The notes: generated by a model not told the origin, from the sequence alone. Counted from the first letter of the stretch, positions 7,237 through 16,045 are shown. The stretch is 64,000 nucleotides of DNA from DATARH01 sp035309005 (GCA_035309005.1 DATGFP010000051.1:20086-84085), one strand, 5' to 3'. Numbers and translations are program-made.

Positions 7237-8817
7237 ATGCGCGATTTTAGTGTACCCGGCCGCTCGGCGGCGGTTGCGGCCAACGGCATGGTTGCGACCT
7301 CGGCGCCGCTGGCGACCCTGGCCGGCCTCGACGTATTGCGCGCCGGCGGCAATGCGATGGACGCGGCGATCGCCGCCGTCGCGGTGCAATGCGTCGTCGA
7401 GCCGCAAAGCACCGGCATCGGCGGCGACTGCTTCGTCCTCTATTCGAAAAAGGGCGGGCTGCCGGTCGCGCTCAACGGCTCCGGGCGGGCGCCGGGCAAG
7501 GCGACGGTCGAATGGTTCGCCGAGCGGGGGTTGGAAATCCATACCCAGACGGCGCACGCGGTGACGATCCCCGGCGCGGTCGACGCGTGGTGCCTGCTCA
7601 ACCGCGAGCACGGCACTAAGCCGCTCGCCGAACTGCTCGAACCGGCCGCCCGCGCCGCCGAGGACGGCTACCGCGTGACCCCGCGCGTCGCCTGGGATTG
7701 GTCGCGCAACCAGTGGAAACTGCAGGACCCGCACACCGCCAAGGTGATGCTGCCGGGCGGCAAACCGCCCACGGTCGGCGACCGTATGCGCAACCCGGCG
7801 CTGGCGGCGACCTTGCGGCGGATCGGGCGCGACGGGCGCGAGGCGTTCTATGCCGGCTCCGTCATGCGCGACATCCTCGGCCGGCTCCAGGAGCTGGGCG
7901 GCCTGCACGAGGCGGCGGATTTCGCGACGCAGCGCGCCGAGTGGGTCGAGCCGATCCACGCCTCCTACCGCGGCTACGAGGTCTACGAGCTGCCGCCGAA
8001 CGGCCAGGGCCTCGCGGCGCTGATGATCCTGCGGCAGCTCGAAGGCTTCGCGCTCGGCGACGATTCGCTGAGCGAAGCCGACCGGCTGCACCTCTTCGCC
8101 GAGGCGACCAAGGCGGCCTACCGGGTGCGCGACGATTTCATCGCCGACCCCGCGCAGGTCGCCGTCGACGTCGCGGGCTTTCTGTCCGACGCCTGGGCCG
8201 ACGAGGCGCGCCGGCGCATCCGGCTCGACCGCGCGCTGCCCGGCCCGGAGTGGCACGGCGGCACCGAGCACACCGACACGGTCTATCTGTGCGCCGTCGA
8301 CCGCGACGGCAACGCGGTGTCGTTCATCAACTCGCTGTTTTCCTCGTTCGGGACCGGCATCATGGCGCCCGAAAGCGGCGTCCTCCTGCACAATCGCGGC
8401 ACCAGCTTCCGCACGATCCCCGGCCACCCCAACGCGATCGCGCCGGGCAAGCGCCCGTTCCACACGATCATCCCGGCGATGCTGGCGAAAGACGGCCGCG
8501 CGATGATGCCGTTCGGCGTCATGGGCGGCCAGTACCAGGCGGTCGGACACGCCCATATCGTCCACCGCATGCTCGACCGCGGCCTCGATCCGCAGCAGGC
8601 GGCCGAAGCGCCGCGCAGCTTCGCCTCCCGCGGCAAGCTGCGGGTCGAAGAAGGGATGCCCGAGCCGATCGTCGCCGACCTTGCGCGGCGCGGCCACGAG
8701 ATCGAGGTCGCGCGAGTGCCGCTCGGCGGCTGCCAGGCAATCTGGATCGACCGCGACCGCGGCGTCCTCATCGGCGGGTCGGAGCCGCGCAAGGACGGCT
8801 TGGCGTTGGGGTATTGA
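7237..8817 (+). CDS. Gamma-glutamyltransferase family protein
   Basis: The 526-residue protein begins with the family signature AVAANGMVATSAPLATLAG, then GGNAMDAAIAA and STGIGGDCF. The autocatalytic cleavage point is expected before Thr348 in the HTDTVYLCAVDRDGNAVSF segment, giving large and small subunits of the Ntn-hydrolase fold. A FGTGIMAPESGVLLHNRG block follows. It transfers or hydrolyses gamma-glutamyl groups, for example from glutathione. No signal peptide is seen, unlike the periplasmic E. coli Ggt, so a cytoplasmic gamma-glutamyl peptide or amide hydrolase is possible. GGAG lies shortly before the ATG. Confidence 0.9.
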   Translation: MRDFSVPGRSAAVAANGMVATSAPLATLAGLDVLRAGGNAMDAAIAAVAVQCVVEPQSTGIGGDCFVLYSKKGGLPVALNGSGRAPGKATVEWFAERGLEIHTQTAHAVTIPGAVDAWCLLNREHGTKPLAELLEPAARAAEDGYRVTPRVAWDWSRNQWKLQDPHTAKVMLPGGKPPTVGDRMRNPALAATLRRIGRDGREAFYAGSVMRDILGRLQELGGLHEAADFATQRAEWVEPIHASYRGYEVYELPPNGQGLAALMILRQLEGFALGDDSLSEADRLHLFAEATKAAYRVRDDFIADPAQVAVDVAGFLSDAWADEARRRIRLDRALPGPEWHGGTEHTDTVYLCAVDRDGNAVSFINSLFSSFGTGIMAPESGVLLHNRGTSFRTIPGHPNAIAPGKRPFHTIIPAMLAKDGRAMMPFGVMGGQYQAVGHAHIVHRMLDRGLDPQQAAEAPRSFASRGKLRVEEGMPEPIVADLARRGHEIEVARVPLGGCQAIWIDRDRGVLIGGSEPRKDGLALGY

Positions 8818-8829
8818 GCCACAGCGGCG

Positions 8830-8972
8830 ACCCCCACCCCGACCCTCCCCCGCTTGCGGGGGAGGGGGCCGGAGGCGCGGCTTCTTCCGACATCCTACCC
8901 TTCAAGCCGGCATCCATTCCGCGAACTCGGTGCACCCCCTCCCCCGCAAGCGGGGGAGGGTCGGGGTGGGGG
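8830..8972. repeat. Composite palindromic repeat element (copy 1) before ureD
   Basis: Each end holds a strong GC hairpin of the form CCCTCCCCCGC-TT-GCGGGGGAGGG. The outer flanks (ACCCCCACCCCGA and its complement) are themselves inverted, so the whole 143 bases can fold on itself around a roughly 65-base centre. The same element recurs inside ureF at 13290-13436. It is a chromosomal REP-like repeat, without any transposase. Its right end touches the proposed ureD start. Confidence 0.85.
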
Positions 8973-9848
8973 TTGGAGACAGTTGAAGGTCAAAGTGGCG
9001 GCGCCAGCGGCGTTCGCGGCGTTGCCGAGATCCGCTTTGCAGTGCGTGACGGCGCGAGCCGGCTGGCCCATCTCTATCAGCACGATCCGCTGCGCGTGCT
9101 GTTCCCGGCGGCCGAGCCGGGCGATGCGGCCCTCGCCGTCTTGGTCACGACCTCGGGCGGCCTCGTCGCCGGCGACCGGCTGCGGATCGACGTTCGCCTC
9201 GATGCGGGGGCAATCGCGCATGTCACCGCCTCGGCCGCCGAGAAGTGCTACCGCTCGACCGGCGCCACCAGCGCAATCGTGCAACGCCTCACGGTCGCCC
9301 CTGGCGCCTGGCTCGAATACCTGCCGCCCGAGACGATACTCTTCGACGGCGCGCGGCTGCGCCGCCGTACCATCCTCGATCTGGCGCCAGGCGCCGGCTT
9401 TCTCGGCGGCGGCATTATCGTCTTCGGCCGGCGGGCGCGCGGCGAAAGCTTCACGCACGGCCTCTTGCACGAGCACTGGGAGGTTTGCCGCAGCGGCGCG
9501 CTCGTATGGGGCGACGCGCTGCACCTCGATGATCGCCACGGGGGCGACGTCGCCGCGCTGATGGCCGACCCGGCATGCTTCGACGGCGCCGCCGCATGCG
9601 CCACATTGGTCCTGGCCCCGCCGGATGGTGATCCGCGCCCCTTCCTCGACGGTGCCCGCGTGGTGCAGCAGCGATGCGCCTCGAATGAGCTGCGCGCTGG
9701 AGCCACCGCGGTCAACGGGATCCTCGTCGCGCGCTGGCTTGCCGCCGACCCGCTGCCGCTACGCCGTGCCTATGCCGATCTCGCTTGCCATTTGCGGCAG
9801 GCCGCGATGGGATTGCCGGCGCGGCTGCCGCGCCTGTGGCATGTCTGA
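8973..9848 (+). CDS. ureD: Urease accessory protein UreD (UreH)
   Basis: The predicted 291-residue protein contains GASRLAHLYQHDPLRVLFP, TTSGGLVAGDRL, ASAAEKCYRS and YLPPETILFDGARL in the order found in UreD. UreD is the scaffold that binds apo-urease and receives UreF and UreG for nickel insertion. The start is uncertain: TTG at 8973 lies at the edge of the repeat element, and the in-frame GTG at 9042 would remove the conserved EIRFAVRDG segment. It is the first gene of the urease operon. Confidence 0.93.
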   Translation: METVEGQSGGASGVRGVAEIRFAVRDGASRLAHLYQHDPLRVLFPAAEPGDAALAVLVTTSGGLVAGDRLRIDVRLDAGAIAHVTASAAEKCYRSTGATSAIVQRLTVAPGAWLEYLPPETILFDGARLRRRTILDLAPGAGFLGGGIIVFGRRARGESFTHGLLHEHWEVCRSGALVWGDALHLDDRHGGDVAALMADPACFDGAAACATLVLAPPDGDPRPFLDGARVVQQRCASNELRAGATAVNGILVARWLAADPLPLRRAYADLACHLRQAAMGLPARLPRLWHV

Positions 9849-9878
9849 CGTGGCATGTTTGATGCTTAAGGAATAGGC

Positions 9879-10181
9879 ATGAACCTGACGCCCCGCGAGA
9901 AGGACAAATTGCTCGTCGCAGTCGCCGCGATGGTGGCGGCGCGGCGGCTCGAGCGCGGCGTCAAGCTCAATTATCCCGAGGCGATTGCGCTGATCACCGA
10001 TTACGTTCTGGAAGGCGCGCGCGACGGCAAAACGGTGGCCGAACTGATGCGCGACGCCGCCACGGTGATCGCCCGCGCGCAGGTCATGGAGGGGGTGGCC
10101 GAGATGATCCCCGAGATCCAGGTCGAGGCGACCTTCCCCGACGGCACCAAGCTCGTCACCGTACACGAGCCGATCCGATGA
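9879..10181 (+). CDS. ureA: Urease gamma subunit
   Basis: At 100 residues this matches the family length. It has MNLTPREKDKLL at the start, RRLERGVKLNYPEAIALI, and TVHEPIR at the end. The gamma subunit is a small structural chain of the cytoplasmic nickel urease that hydrolyses urea to ammonia and carbamate. The next gene overlaps by four bases. Confidence 0.98.
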   Translation: MNLTPREKDKLLVAVAAMVAARRLERGVKLNYPEAIALITDYVLEGARDGKTVAELMRDAATVIARAQVMEGVAEMIPEIQVEATFPDGTKLVTVHEPIR

Positions 10182-10483
10182 TCCCCGGCGAGATCATTCC
10201 GGCCGACGGCGAGATCGAGCTGAACGCCGGGCGGGCGGCCGTGACGCTGACTGTCGCCAATACCGGCGACCGGCCGATCCAGGTGGGCTCGCACTATCAT
10301 TTTTACGAGACCAACGCGGCCCTGCAGTTCGACCGTGAGCGGGCGAGGGGCTGTCGCCTCGACATCCCCGCCGGCACCGCGACCCGCTTCGAGCCGGGGC
10401 AAAGCCGCGAGGTGCGGCTTGTCGCCTATGCCGGCGCCCGGCGCGTCGTCGGCTTCAATGGCCGGATCAACGGGGCGCTGTGA
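10178..10483 (+). CDS. ureB: Urease beta subunit
   Basis: The 101-residue protein has the family landmarks PGEIIPADGEIELNAGR, VGSHYHFYETN and GFNGRINGAL. It packs with UreA and UreC in the urease trimer of trimers. It overlaps ureA by ATGA; a 128-base gap filled by a palindromic repeat then separates it from ureC, which is unusual because these genes are normally close together. Confidence 0.98.
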   Translation: MIPGEIIPADGEIELNAGRAAVTLTVANTGDRPIQVGSHYHFYETNAALQFDRERARGCRLDIPAGTATRFEPGQSREVRLVAYAGARRVVGFNGRINGAL

Positions 10484-10509
10484 TGCAGCGCCGCTGCGCC
10501 TCCCTCTCC

Positions 10510-10588
10510 TCGTCGTACCGGCGAAAGCGGGTATCCAGGGCAGGCGAAGAGCGGTTGCCCCTGGGTCCCCGCTTTCGCGGGGACGACG
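10510..10588. repeat. Palindromic repeat between ureB and ureC
   Basis: CGTCGTACCGGCGAAAGCGGG at the left and CCCCGCTTTCGCGGGGACGACG at the right form a long imperfect hairpin, with CCAGGG and CCCTGG inside it. It belongs to the family also seen at 23957-24038, 52378-52460 and 63956-64000. In the transcript it could form a stable hairpin and alter the ratio of UreAB to UreC mRNA. Confidence 0.8.
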
Positions 10589-10611
10589 GCGGTTTGGGTC
10601 GGAGATAGGCG

Positions 10612-12321
10612 ATGGCAACCAGACTGCCGCGCGGCGCCTATGCGGCGATGTTCGGCCCCACGACCGGCGACCGGCTGCGGCTCGCCGACACCGAAATTGT
10701 CATCGAGGTCGAGGACGACCGCACGGTCTACGGCGAGGAAGTGAAGTTCGGCGGCGGCAAGGTGATCCGCGACGGGATGGGGCAAAGCCAAAGGAGCCGG
10801 GCGCAGGGCGCGGTCGATACCGTCGTCACCAATGCCGTCATCCTCGACCACTGGGGGATCGTCAAGGCCGATATCGGCCTTCGCGGCGGCCGCATCCACG
10901 CCATCGGCAAGGCCGGCAACCCCGACATCCAGCCCGGTGTCGACATCGTCATCGGCCCCGGCACCGAAGTGATCGCCGGCGAGGGCAAGATCGTGACGGC
11001 CGGCGGCATCGACAGCCACATCCACTTTATCTGCCCGCAATTGTGTGAGGAGGCGCTCTACAGCGGCATTACCACAATGCTCGGCGGCGGCACTGGCCCC
11101 GCCGCCGGCACCGCGGCGACGACCTGCACGCCCGGGCCGTGGCACCTCGCGCGCATCATCGAGGCGGCCGAGGGCCTGCCGGTCAATCTCGGGTTTTTCG
11201 GCAAGGGCAACGCGTCCGAGCCGCGGGCCCTCATCGAGATGGTCGAGGCCGGCGCCTGCGGTCTGAAATTGCACGAGGATTGGGGCACCACGCCGGCCGC
11301 GATCGATTGCTGCCTCGGGGTCGCCGAACAGCTCGACATCGCGGTCGCGATCCATAGCGACACCTTGAACGAATCGGGCTTTGTCGAGGACACGATCGCC
11401 GCCTTCAAGGGCCGCAACATCCACGCCTTCCACACCGAGGGCGCGGGCGGCGGGCACGCGCCCGACATCATCAAACTGTGCGGCCTGCCCAACGTATTGC
11501 CGTCATCGACCAACCCGACGCGGCCCTACACGGTCAACACCATCGACGAGCACTTGGACATGCTGATGGTGTGCCACCACTTGGACCCGCGCATCCCCGA
11601 GGATGTCGCCTTCGCCGAATCGCGGATCCGGCGCGAGACGATCGCCGCGGAAGACATCCTGCACGATCTGGGCGCCTTCAGCATGATGTCGTCGGACAGC
11701 CAGGCGATGGGGCGGGTCGGCGAAGTCATCATCCGCACCTGGCAGACCGCCGACAAGATGAAGCGCCAGCGCGGGAAATTGCCCGAGGACAATGAGCGCA
11801 ACGATAATTTCCGAGCGAAGCGCTACATCGCCAAATACACCATCAATCCGGCGCTGACGCACGGCCTCGCCGAGCATGTCGGCTCGGTGGAGGTGGGAAA
11901 ACTCGCCGATCTGGTGCTGTGGTCGCCGGCCTTCTTCGGGGTCAAGCCCGACCTCGTGCTGAAGGCCGGGATGATCGCGGCGGCGCTGATGGGCGACCCC
12001 AACGCCTCGATCCCGACGCCGCAGCCGGTGCATTACCGGCCGATGTTCGCCGCCTACGGCCGGGCGCTGCAGGCCTCCTGCGTGACGTTTCTGCCGAGTG
12101 TCGCGATCGCCGCCGGCCTTCCCGACCGCCTCCATCTCGGGCGCATGATCCTGCCGGCGCGCGGCATCCGCGCGATCGACAAAAGCTGCATGGTGCACAA
12201 CGCCGCGACCCCCCATATCGAAGTCGATCCCGAAACCTACGAGGTGCGCGCCGACGGCGTGCATCTCACCTGCGAGCCGGCGACGGTTTTGCCGCTGGCG
12301 CAGCGCTATTTCCTGTATTGA
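10612..12321 (+). CDS. ureC: Urease alpha (catalytic) subunit
   Basis: The 569-residue chain contains all active-site landmarks: GGIDSHIHF for nickel ligands, GLKLHEDWG with the lysine (about residue 219) that is carbamylated to bridge both nickel ions, and AIHSDTLNE. HTEGAGGGHAPD and the flap region VCHHLDPRIPEDV follow. It hydrolyses urea in the cytoplasm. Length and motifs are fully standard. The gene is followed by a perfect long inverted repeat instead of running directly into ureE. Confidence 0.98.
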   Translation: MATRLPRGAYAAMFGPTTGDRLRLADTEIVIEVEDDRTVYGEEVKFGGGKVIRDGMGQSQRSRAQGAVDTVVTNAVILDHWGIVKADIGLRGGRIHAIGKAGNPDIQPGVDIVIGPGTEVIAGEGKIVTAGGIDSHIHFICPQLCEEALYSGITTMLGGGTGPAAGTAATTCTPGPWHLARIIEAAEGLPVNLGFFGKGNASEPRALIEMVEAGACGLKLHEDWGTTPAAIDCCLGVAEQLDIAVAIHSDTLNESGFVEDTIAAFKGRNIHAFHTEGAGGGHAPDIIKLCGLPNVLPSSTNPTRPYTVNTIDEHLDMLMVCHHLDPRIPEDVAFAESRIRRETIAAEDILHDLGAFSMMSSDSQAMGRVGEVIIRTWQTADKMKRQRGKLPEDNERNDNFRAKRYIAKYTINPALTHGLAEHVGSVEVGKLADLVLWSPAFFGVKPDLVLKAGMIAAALMGDPNASIPTPQPVHYRPMFAAYGRALQASCVTFLPSVAIAAGLPDRLHLGRMILPARGIRAIDKSCMVHNAATPHIEVDPETYEVRADGVHLTCEPATVLPLAQRYFLY

Positions 12322-12327
12322 ATTTTT

Positions 12328-12463
12328 ACAATGAGGCAGTGAGGCAGTGAGGAAGGTGTTTTCGTTTCGCACCGGATATCGCCATTCGGACCCTTCACGC
12401 TACGCTGGGCGCGGATATCCGATGCGGATCATCAAAATCCTCACTGCCTCACTGCCTCATTGT
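12328..12463. repeat. Perfect 25-bp inverted repeat with internal 8-base repeats between ureC and ureE
   Basis: Bases 12328-12352 are an exact reverse complement of 12439-12463. Each arm contains GAGGCAGT twice plus a further GAGG. The 86-base interior has a second, weaker pair built on GGATATC. There is no open frame inside and no visible flanking target-site duplication, so it could be a small miniature element, a folded RNA spacer, or an attenuator of the urease mRNA. Confidence 0.85.
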
Positions 12464-12479
12464 GAATAAGGGCGACCGA

Positions 12480-12941
12480 ATGCGGCGCGCGATCACGGTA
12501 CATACGAAGGGCCATTGGCCGGAGGAGGCGGCGGTCGATTCGGTCACCCTGCCGTTTATCGACCGGCATCGCCGCCGCATTCGCCTGGTCGCCGATTCCG
12601 GCACGCCCTTTCTGCTCGATCTGGCGCGCGCCCAGCACCTGACAGACGGCGACGGGCTCGAGTTCGACAACGGCAGCTATCTGCGGGTGCGCGCCGCCGC
12701 CGAGCCGGTAGTCGAGATCGCGGCCGACAGCCCCGCCGATCTCCTGCGCATCGCCTGGCATCTCGGCAACCGGCATTTGCCGCTGCAGGTGGCTGACGGG
12801 CGGCTGCGCATCCGCGCCGACCATGTCATCGCCGAGATGGTGCAGGGGCTGGGCGGCCGCACGGTATGGCTCGACGCGCCGTTCGACCCGGAGATCGGCG
12901 CCTACGCCGGCGCCGCCCAGGGCCGCGACCATGAGCACTGA
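12480..12941 (+). CDS. ureE: Urease accessory protein UreE (nickel chaperone)
   Basis: The 153-residue product has the N-terminal peptide-binding half (VTLPFIDRHRRRIRL) and the C-terminal metal-binding half with AWHLGNRHLPLQV, where the conserved histidine that binds nickel lies. A short His-containing tail (GRDHEH) is present instead of a long His-rich tail. UreE delivers nickel to the UreDFG complex. GTG at 12462, inside the right arm of the inverted repeat, is an alternative start. Its end overlaps ureF by 11 bases. Confidence 0.93.
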   Translation: MRRAITVHTKGHWPEEAAVDSVTLPFIDRHRRRIRLVADSGTPFLLDLARAQHLTDGDGLEFDNGSYLRVRAAAEPVVEIAADSPADLLRIAWHLGNRHLPLQVADGRLRIRADHVIAEMVQGLGGRTVWLDAPFDPEIGAYAGAAQGRDHEH

Positions 12942-13745
12942 GGCGCCACGCAGCCCGGCGCTCTACCGGCTGCTGGCGTGGCTGTCGCCCGCGTTCCCGA
13001 TCGGCGCCTTCAGCTATTCGCACGGCCTCGAAGCCGCCGTCGCCGACGGCGCGGTTGGCGACCGCGCCGGCCTCCAGGGCTGGATCGCGGCGCTCGTCGC
13101 GCACGGCAGCGGCCGGGTGGACGCCGACATCCTGCGGGACGCCTACCGCGCGGCGGCGGCTGGCGACACCGCGGCGCTCGAGGCGGCCAACCGCCGCGGC
13201 GCCGCCTACCGGGCCACCGCGGAGCTAGCGCTCGAAAGCGCGCAGCAGGGCGCCGCATTCCTGAAGACCTTCGTCGCCGCGTGGGCTGACCCCCACCCCA
13301 ACCCCGACCCTCCCCCGCCTGCGGGGGAGGGGCAGGACACGGCACCATCCGCAAATTCGTCGCCGTTTCTTTGGGAGTCTGCCGTGTCAGCCATACTGAA
13401 CCCTCCCCCGCAGGCGGGGGAGGGCAAGGCGGGGGCTGCGTTCGCTGAGAGCGCCTGCCACGCCGCGGTCTTCGGCGCCGTCGCGGCGCGGGCCGGGATC
13501 ACGCTCGAAGACGCGCTCACCGGCTATCTGCAGGCCTTCGCCGGCAATTTCGTGTCGGCCGGGTTGCGCCTCGGGGTGATCGGCCAGACCGACGGGCAAC
13601 GCATCCTGGCGGCGCTGGAGCCGGTCGTCGCGCGAGCGGCCGCGGCGGCGACGAGCCGCGATCCGGCCGATTTCGGCGCCGCCACGTTCGCCGCCGACCT
13701 CGCGTCGATGGCGCACGAGACGCAATATTCGCGGCTCTTCCGGTC

Positions 13746-13749
<4 letters not shown>
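12931..13749 (+). CDS. ureF: Urease accessory protein UreF carrying an in-frame repeat insertion
   Basis: The 272-residue protein has the UreF landmarks YRLLAWLSPAFPIGAFSYSHG, ALESAQQGAAFLKT and LGVIGQTDGQRILAALEPV, and ends MAHETQYSRLFRS. UreF works with UreD and UreG in urease activation. Between residues of about 120 and 169, where relatives have an ordinary helix-linker, this copy reads through a palindromic DNA element and gains a Pro/Gly-rich stretch (PNPDPPPPAGEG ... NPPPQAGEG). The frame is kept open and both conserved halves stay in phase. Whether the protein still works is not known. Confidence 0.93.
13290..13436. repeat. Composite palindromic repeat element (copy 2) inside ureF
   Basis: Two hairpins of the type CCCTCCCCCGC-CT-GCGGGGGAGGG, with an ACCCCCACCCCAACCCCGA flank, match the element at 8830-8972. 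The centre contains GACACGGCA and, later, TGCCGTGTC, so it is also inverted. My boundaries give 147 bases, or 49 codons, and the ureF frame stays open through it. Boundaries are approximate by a few bases. Confidence 0.82.
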
Positions 13750-14366
<617 letters not shown>

Positions 14367-14393
14367 CGGCGCGACCGCGCTACAATCGGCGGC

Positions 14394-15371
14394 ATGCTCG
14401 TTCTCCATTCCGCCCGCGGCGAAGCGCGCGACACTCCTACTGACCTCAGCGCCGCGGCGTTGCCGCCGGATGTCATCTGGATCGACCTTCTGACGCCGAG
14501 CCCGAGCGAGACGGCGTTTGTCGAGCGCACAACCGGGCTGCACGTGCCGACCATCGCGGATCTGAGCGAGATCGAATCGTCGAGCCGTCTCAGGGCCGAA
14601 GACGGGGTGCTGTACCTCAGCGCGCCCGCCGTCCACCGCGCCACTACCGCCGATCCGCACTCGACCCCGGTCGGTTTCGTGCTGAATGCGGAGCGGTTGA
14701 TCACCGTGCGATTCGAGCCGCTGAACGCGTTTGGCACGTTCAGCCAGGGGCCGCGTGGCGGCAACGCCGCCGAGGTTTTCACCGGTCTCATCGAGGCGAT
14801 CGTCGACCGCATCGCCGATGTGCTCGAACACATCGCCGCCGAACTCGACGAGTTGTCGCATCGGCTGTTCCGCTCCGGCCACATCGAGGCCGAAGCGCCG
14901 CGCCGCCCGGCGCGCGAAGCGGCCGATCTGCGCTCGATCTTGCGCCGGGTCGGGGCCGGCGGCGACCTCGTCTCGAAAATTCGCGACAGCCTCCTGGGCC
15001 TCGGGCGCATCGTGCCTTATGTCGCCAGCCTCGGCACCTGGCTGCCGGAATCGGTAAAGCCGCGGCTCGAAACGCTGCGGCACGACATCCTCTCGCTGAG
15101 CGACTACGACGCCCACCTCGTCAACAAGGTGCAGCTGCTGCTCGACGCGACGCTCGGCCTCATCAACGTCGAGCAGAACAACATCATCAAGGTCTTGACG
15201 ATCGTCTCGGTGGTCGGCGTGCCACCGACCCTGGTCGCCAGCATGTACGGGATGAATTTCCACGACATGCCGGAACTCAGCTGGGCCTGGGGCTATCCCT
15301 ACGGGCTGGCGCTGATCGCGGTCAGCGCGATCGCGCCGCTTTTGTGGTTCAAATGGCGCGGCTGGCTTTGA
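14394..15371 (+). CDS. corA: CorA-family magnesium/cobalt/nickel transporter
   Basis: The 325-residue protein has a long cytoplasmic N-terminal half and two C-terminal transmembrane helices separated by the diagnostic YGMNF motif (near residue 286), ending in a lysine/arginine-rich tail. CorA pentamers move divalent cations, mainly Mg2+, but some accept Ni2+ or Co2+. Sitting directly after ureG raises the possibility of supplying nickel, though this is inference only. A strong terminator follows. Confidence 0.92.
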   Translation: MLVLHSARGEARDTPTDLSAAALPPDVIWIDLLTPSPSETAFVERTTGLHVPTIADLSEIESSSRLRAEDGVLYLSAPAVHRATTADPHSTPVGFVLNAERLITVRFEPLNAFGTFSQGPRGGNAAEVFTGLIEAIVDRIADVLEHIAAELDELSHRLFRSGHIEAEAPRRPAREAADLRSILRRVGAGGDLVSKIRDSLLGLGRIVPYVASLGTWLPESVKPRLETLRHDILSLSDYDAHLVNKVQLLLDATLGLINVEQNNIIKVLTIVSVVGVPPTLVASMYGMNFHDMPELSWAWGYPYGLALIAVSAIAPLLWFKWRGWL

Positions 15372-15375
15372 CGAA

Positions 15376-15406
15376 AAACGCCCCCGGGGAGGCCCCGGGG
15401 GCGTTT
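15376..15406. terminator. Bidirectional intrinsic terminator between corA and an hsp20 gene
   Basis: A perfect 14-bp stem (AAACGCCCCCGGGG and its complement) with a three-base loop starts five bases after the corA stop. It has A-rich and T-rich shoulders on the two sides, so it can end transcription from both converging genes. Confidence 0.92.
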
Positions 15407-15438
15407 CGCGCCCGATGTTGTCGGCGCAGCGGGCCGGA

Positions 15439-15906
15439 TTAGGCGGCCTTCTGCTCGACTACCTGCGGCTGCGGCCGGGTGGGCTCGCTGCCGATCTTGA
15501 TCTGGCGCGGCTTCATCGCCTCGGGAACCTCGCGCACGAGATCGACGTGCAAGAGGCCGTTATCGAGGCTCGCGCCGGTGACCTTGAGGTGGTCGGCGAG
15601 GCTGAAACGCCGCTCGAAGGCGCGCCGGGCGATGCCGTGGTGCAGGTAGCGGCCGTTCGCGTCTTCCTGCTGGGCCTTGCCGCTCACGATCAGCGAGTTC
15701 TCGTGCACCGTGATGTCGAGTTCGTCCTGCGAGAACCCGGCCACCGCCATCGTCAGGCGGTAGGATTCCTCACCGGTCTTCTCGATGTTGTAGGGCGGGT
15801 AGGAGACCGCGGCGCCGTCGACCCGGGTCGCGGAATCGACCAGGCGGGCCAGGCGGTCGAAGCCGATCGTCGAACGGAACAGGGGCGAAAAATCAAAGCG
15901 TTCCAT
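15439..15906 (-). CDS. Small heat-shock protein, Hsp20/IbpA family
   Basis: The 155-residue protein begins MERFDFSPLFRSTIGFDRLARL, as IbpA-like proteins do. It carries an alpha-crystallin domain (PYNIEKTGEESYRLTMAVAGFS ... FERRFSLADHLKVTGASLDNGLL) and ends in a C-terminal tail. It is an ATP-independent holdase for unfolding proteins. Start choice is decided by the GGAGG at 15913-15917: it lies eight bases before ATG at 15906 but only two before ATG at 15912. The leader looks like a ROSE thermometer, and a CIRCE operator lies upstream. Confidence 0.93.
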   Translation of the reverse strand: MERFDFSPLFRSTIGFDRLARLVDSATRVDGAAVSYPPYNIEKTGEESYRLTMAVAGFSQDELDITVHENSLIVSGKAQQEDANGRYLHHGIARRAFERRFSLADHLKVTGASLDNGLLHVDLVREVPEAMKPRQIKIGSEPTRPQPQVVEQKAA

Positions 15907-16003
15907 AACCATATCCTCCAAGAGCAACATGGGTTTCGGCACCCGCCAAAGGCCTGGTGCCATTCGCTGTCCAGTGCGGCCCCCGCATCGGGCAACCGCA
16001 CGA
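15907..16003 (-). promoter_or_regulatory. ROSE-like RNA thermometer in the leader of the leftward hsp20 gene
   Basis: Reading leftward, the last part of the leader is CCCATGTTGCTC directly followed by TTGGAGGATA. The TTGCTC can pair with the GGAGG ribosome site, the core of ROSE elements that block translation of rhizobial small heat-shock mRNAs at low temperature. The roughly 97-base leader also contains earlier GC-rich hairpin-forming stretches. The 12-mer is identical in the divergent leader at 16151-16162. Confidence 0.72.
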
Positions 16004-16009
16004 ATAATT

Positions 16010-16038
16010 AGATGGCAGCGTCTGAAGCCAGGTTCAAG
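16010..16038 (-). promoter_or_regulatory. Putative sigma32-type promoter for the leftward hsp20 gene
   Basis: On the minus strand CTTGAA (16038-16033) is followed 17 bases later by CCATCT (16015-16010), then an AT-rich stretch. This resembles heat-shock sigma factor promoters (CTTG ... CCNNAT). It places the transcript start roughly 100 bases before the ATG, a fitting length for a ROSE leader. Confidence 0.5.
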
Positions 16039-16045
16039 AGGCCTG

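Noticed and set aside
8830..8972. CRISPR-like or terminator array
   Set aside because: There are only two hairpins in mirror orientation with one spacer, and a second copy lies inside ureF. It fits a REP-like element, not a CRISPR array.
12328..12463. Insertion sequence remnant between ureC and ureE
   Set aside because: The interior is 86 bases with no coding frame similar to a transposase, and no target-site duplication is evident. A miniature element remains possible, so it is listed as a repeat only.
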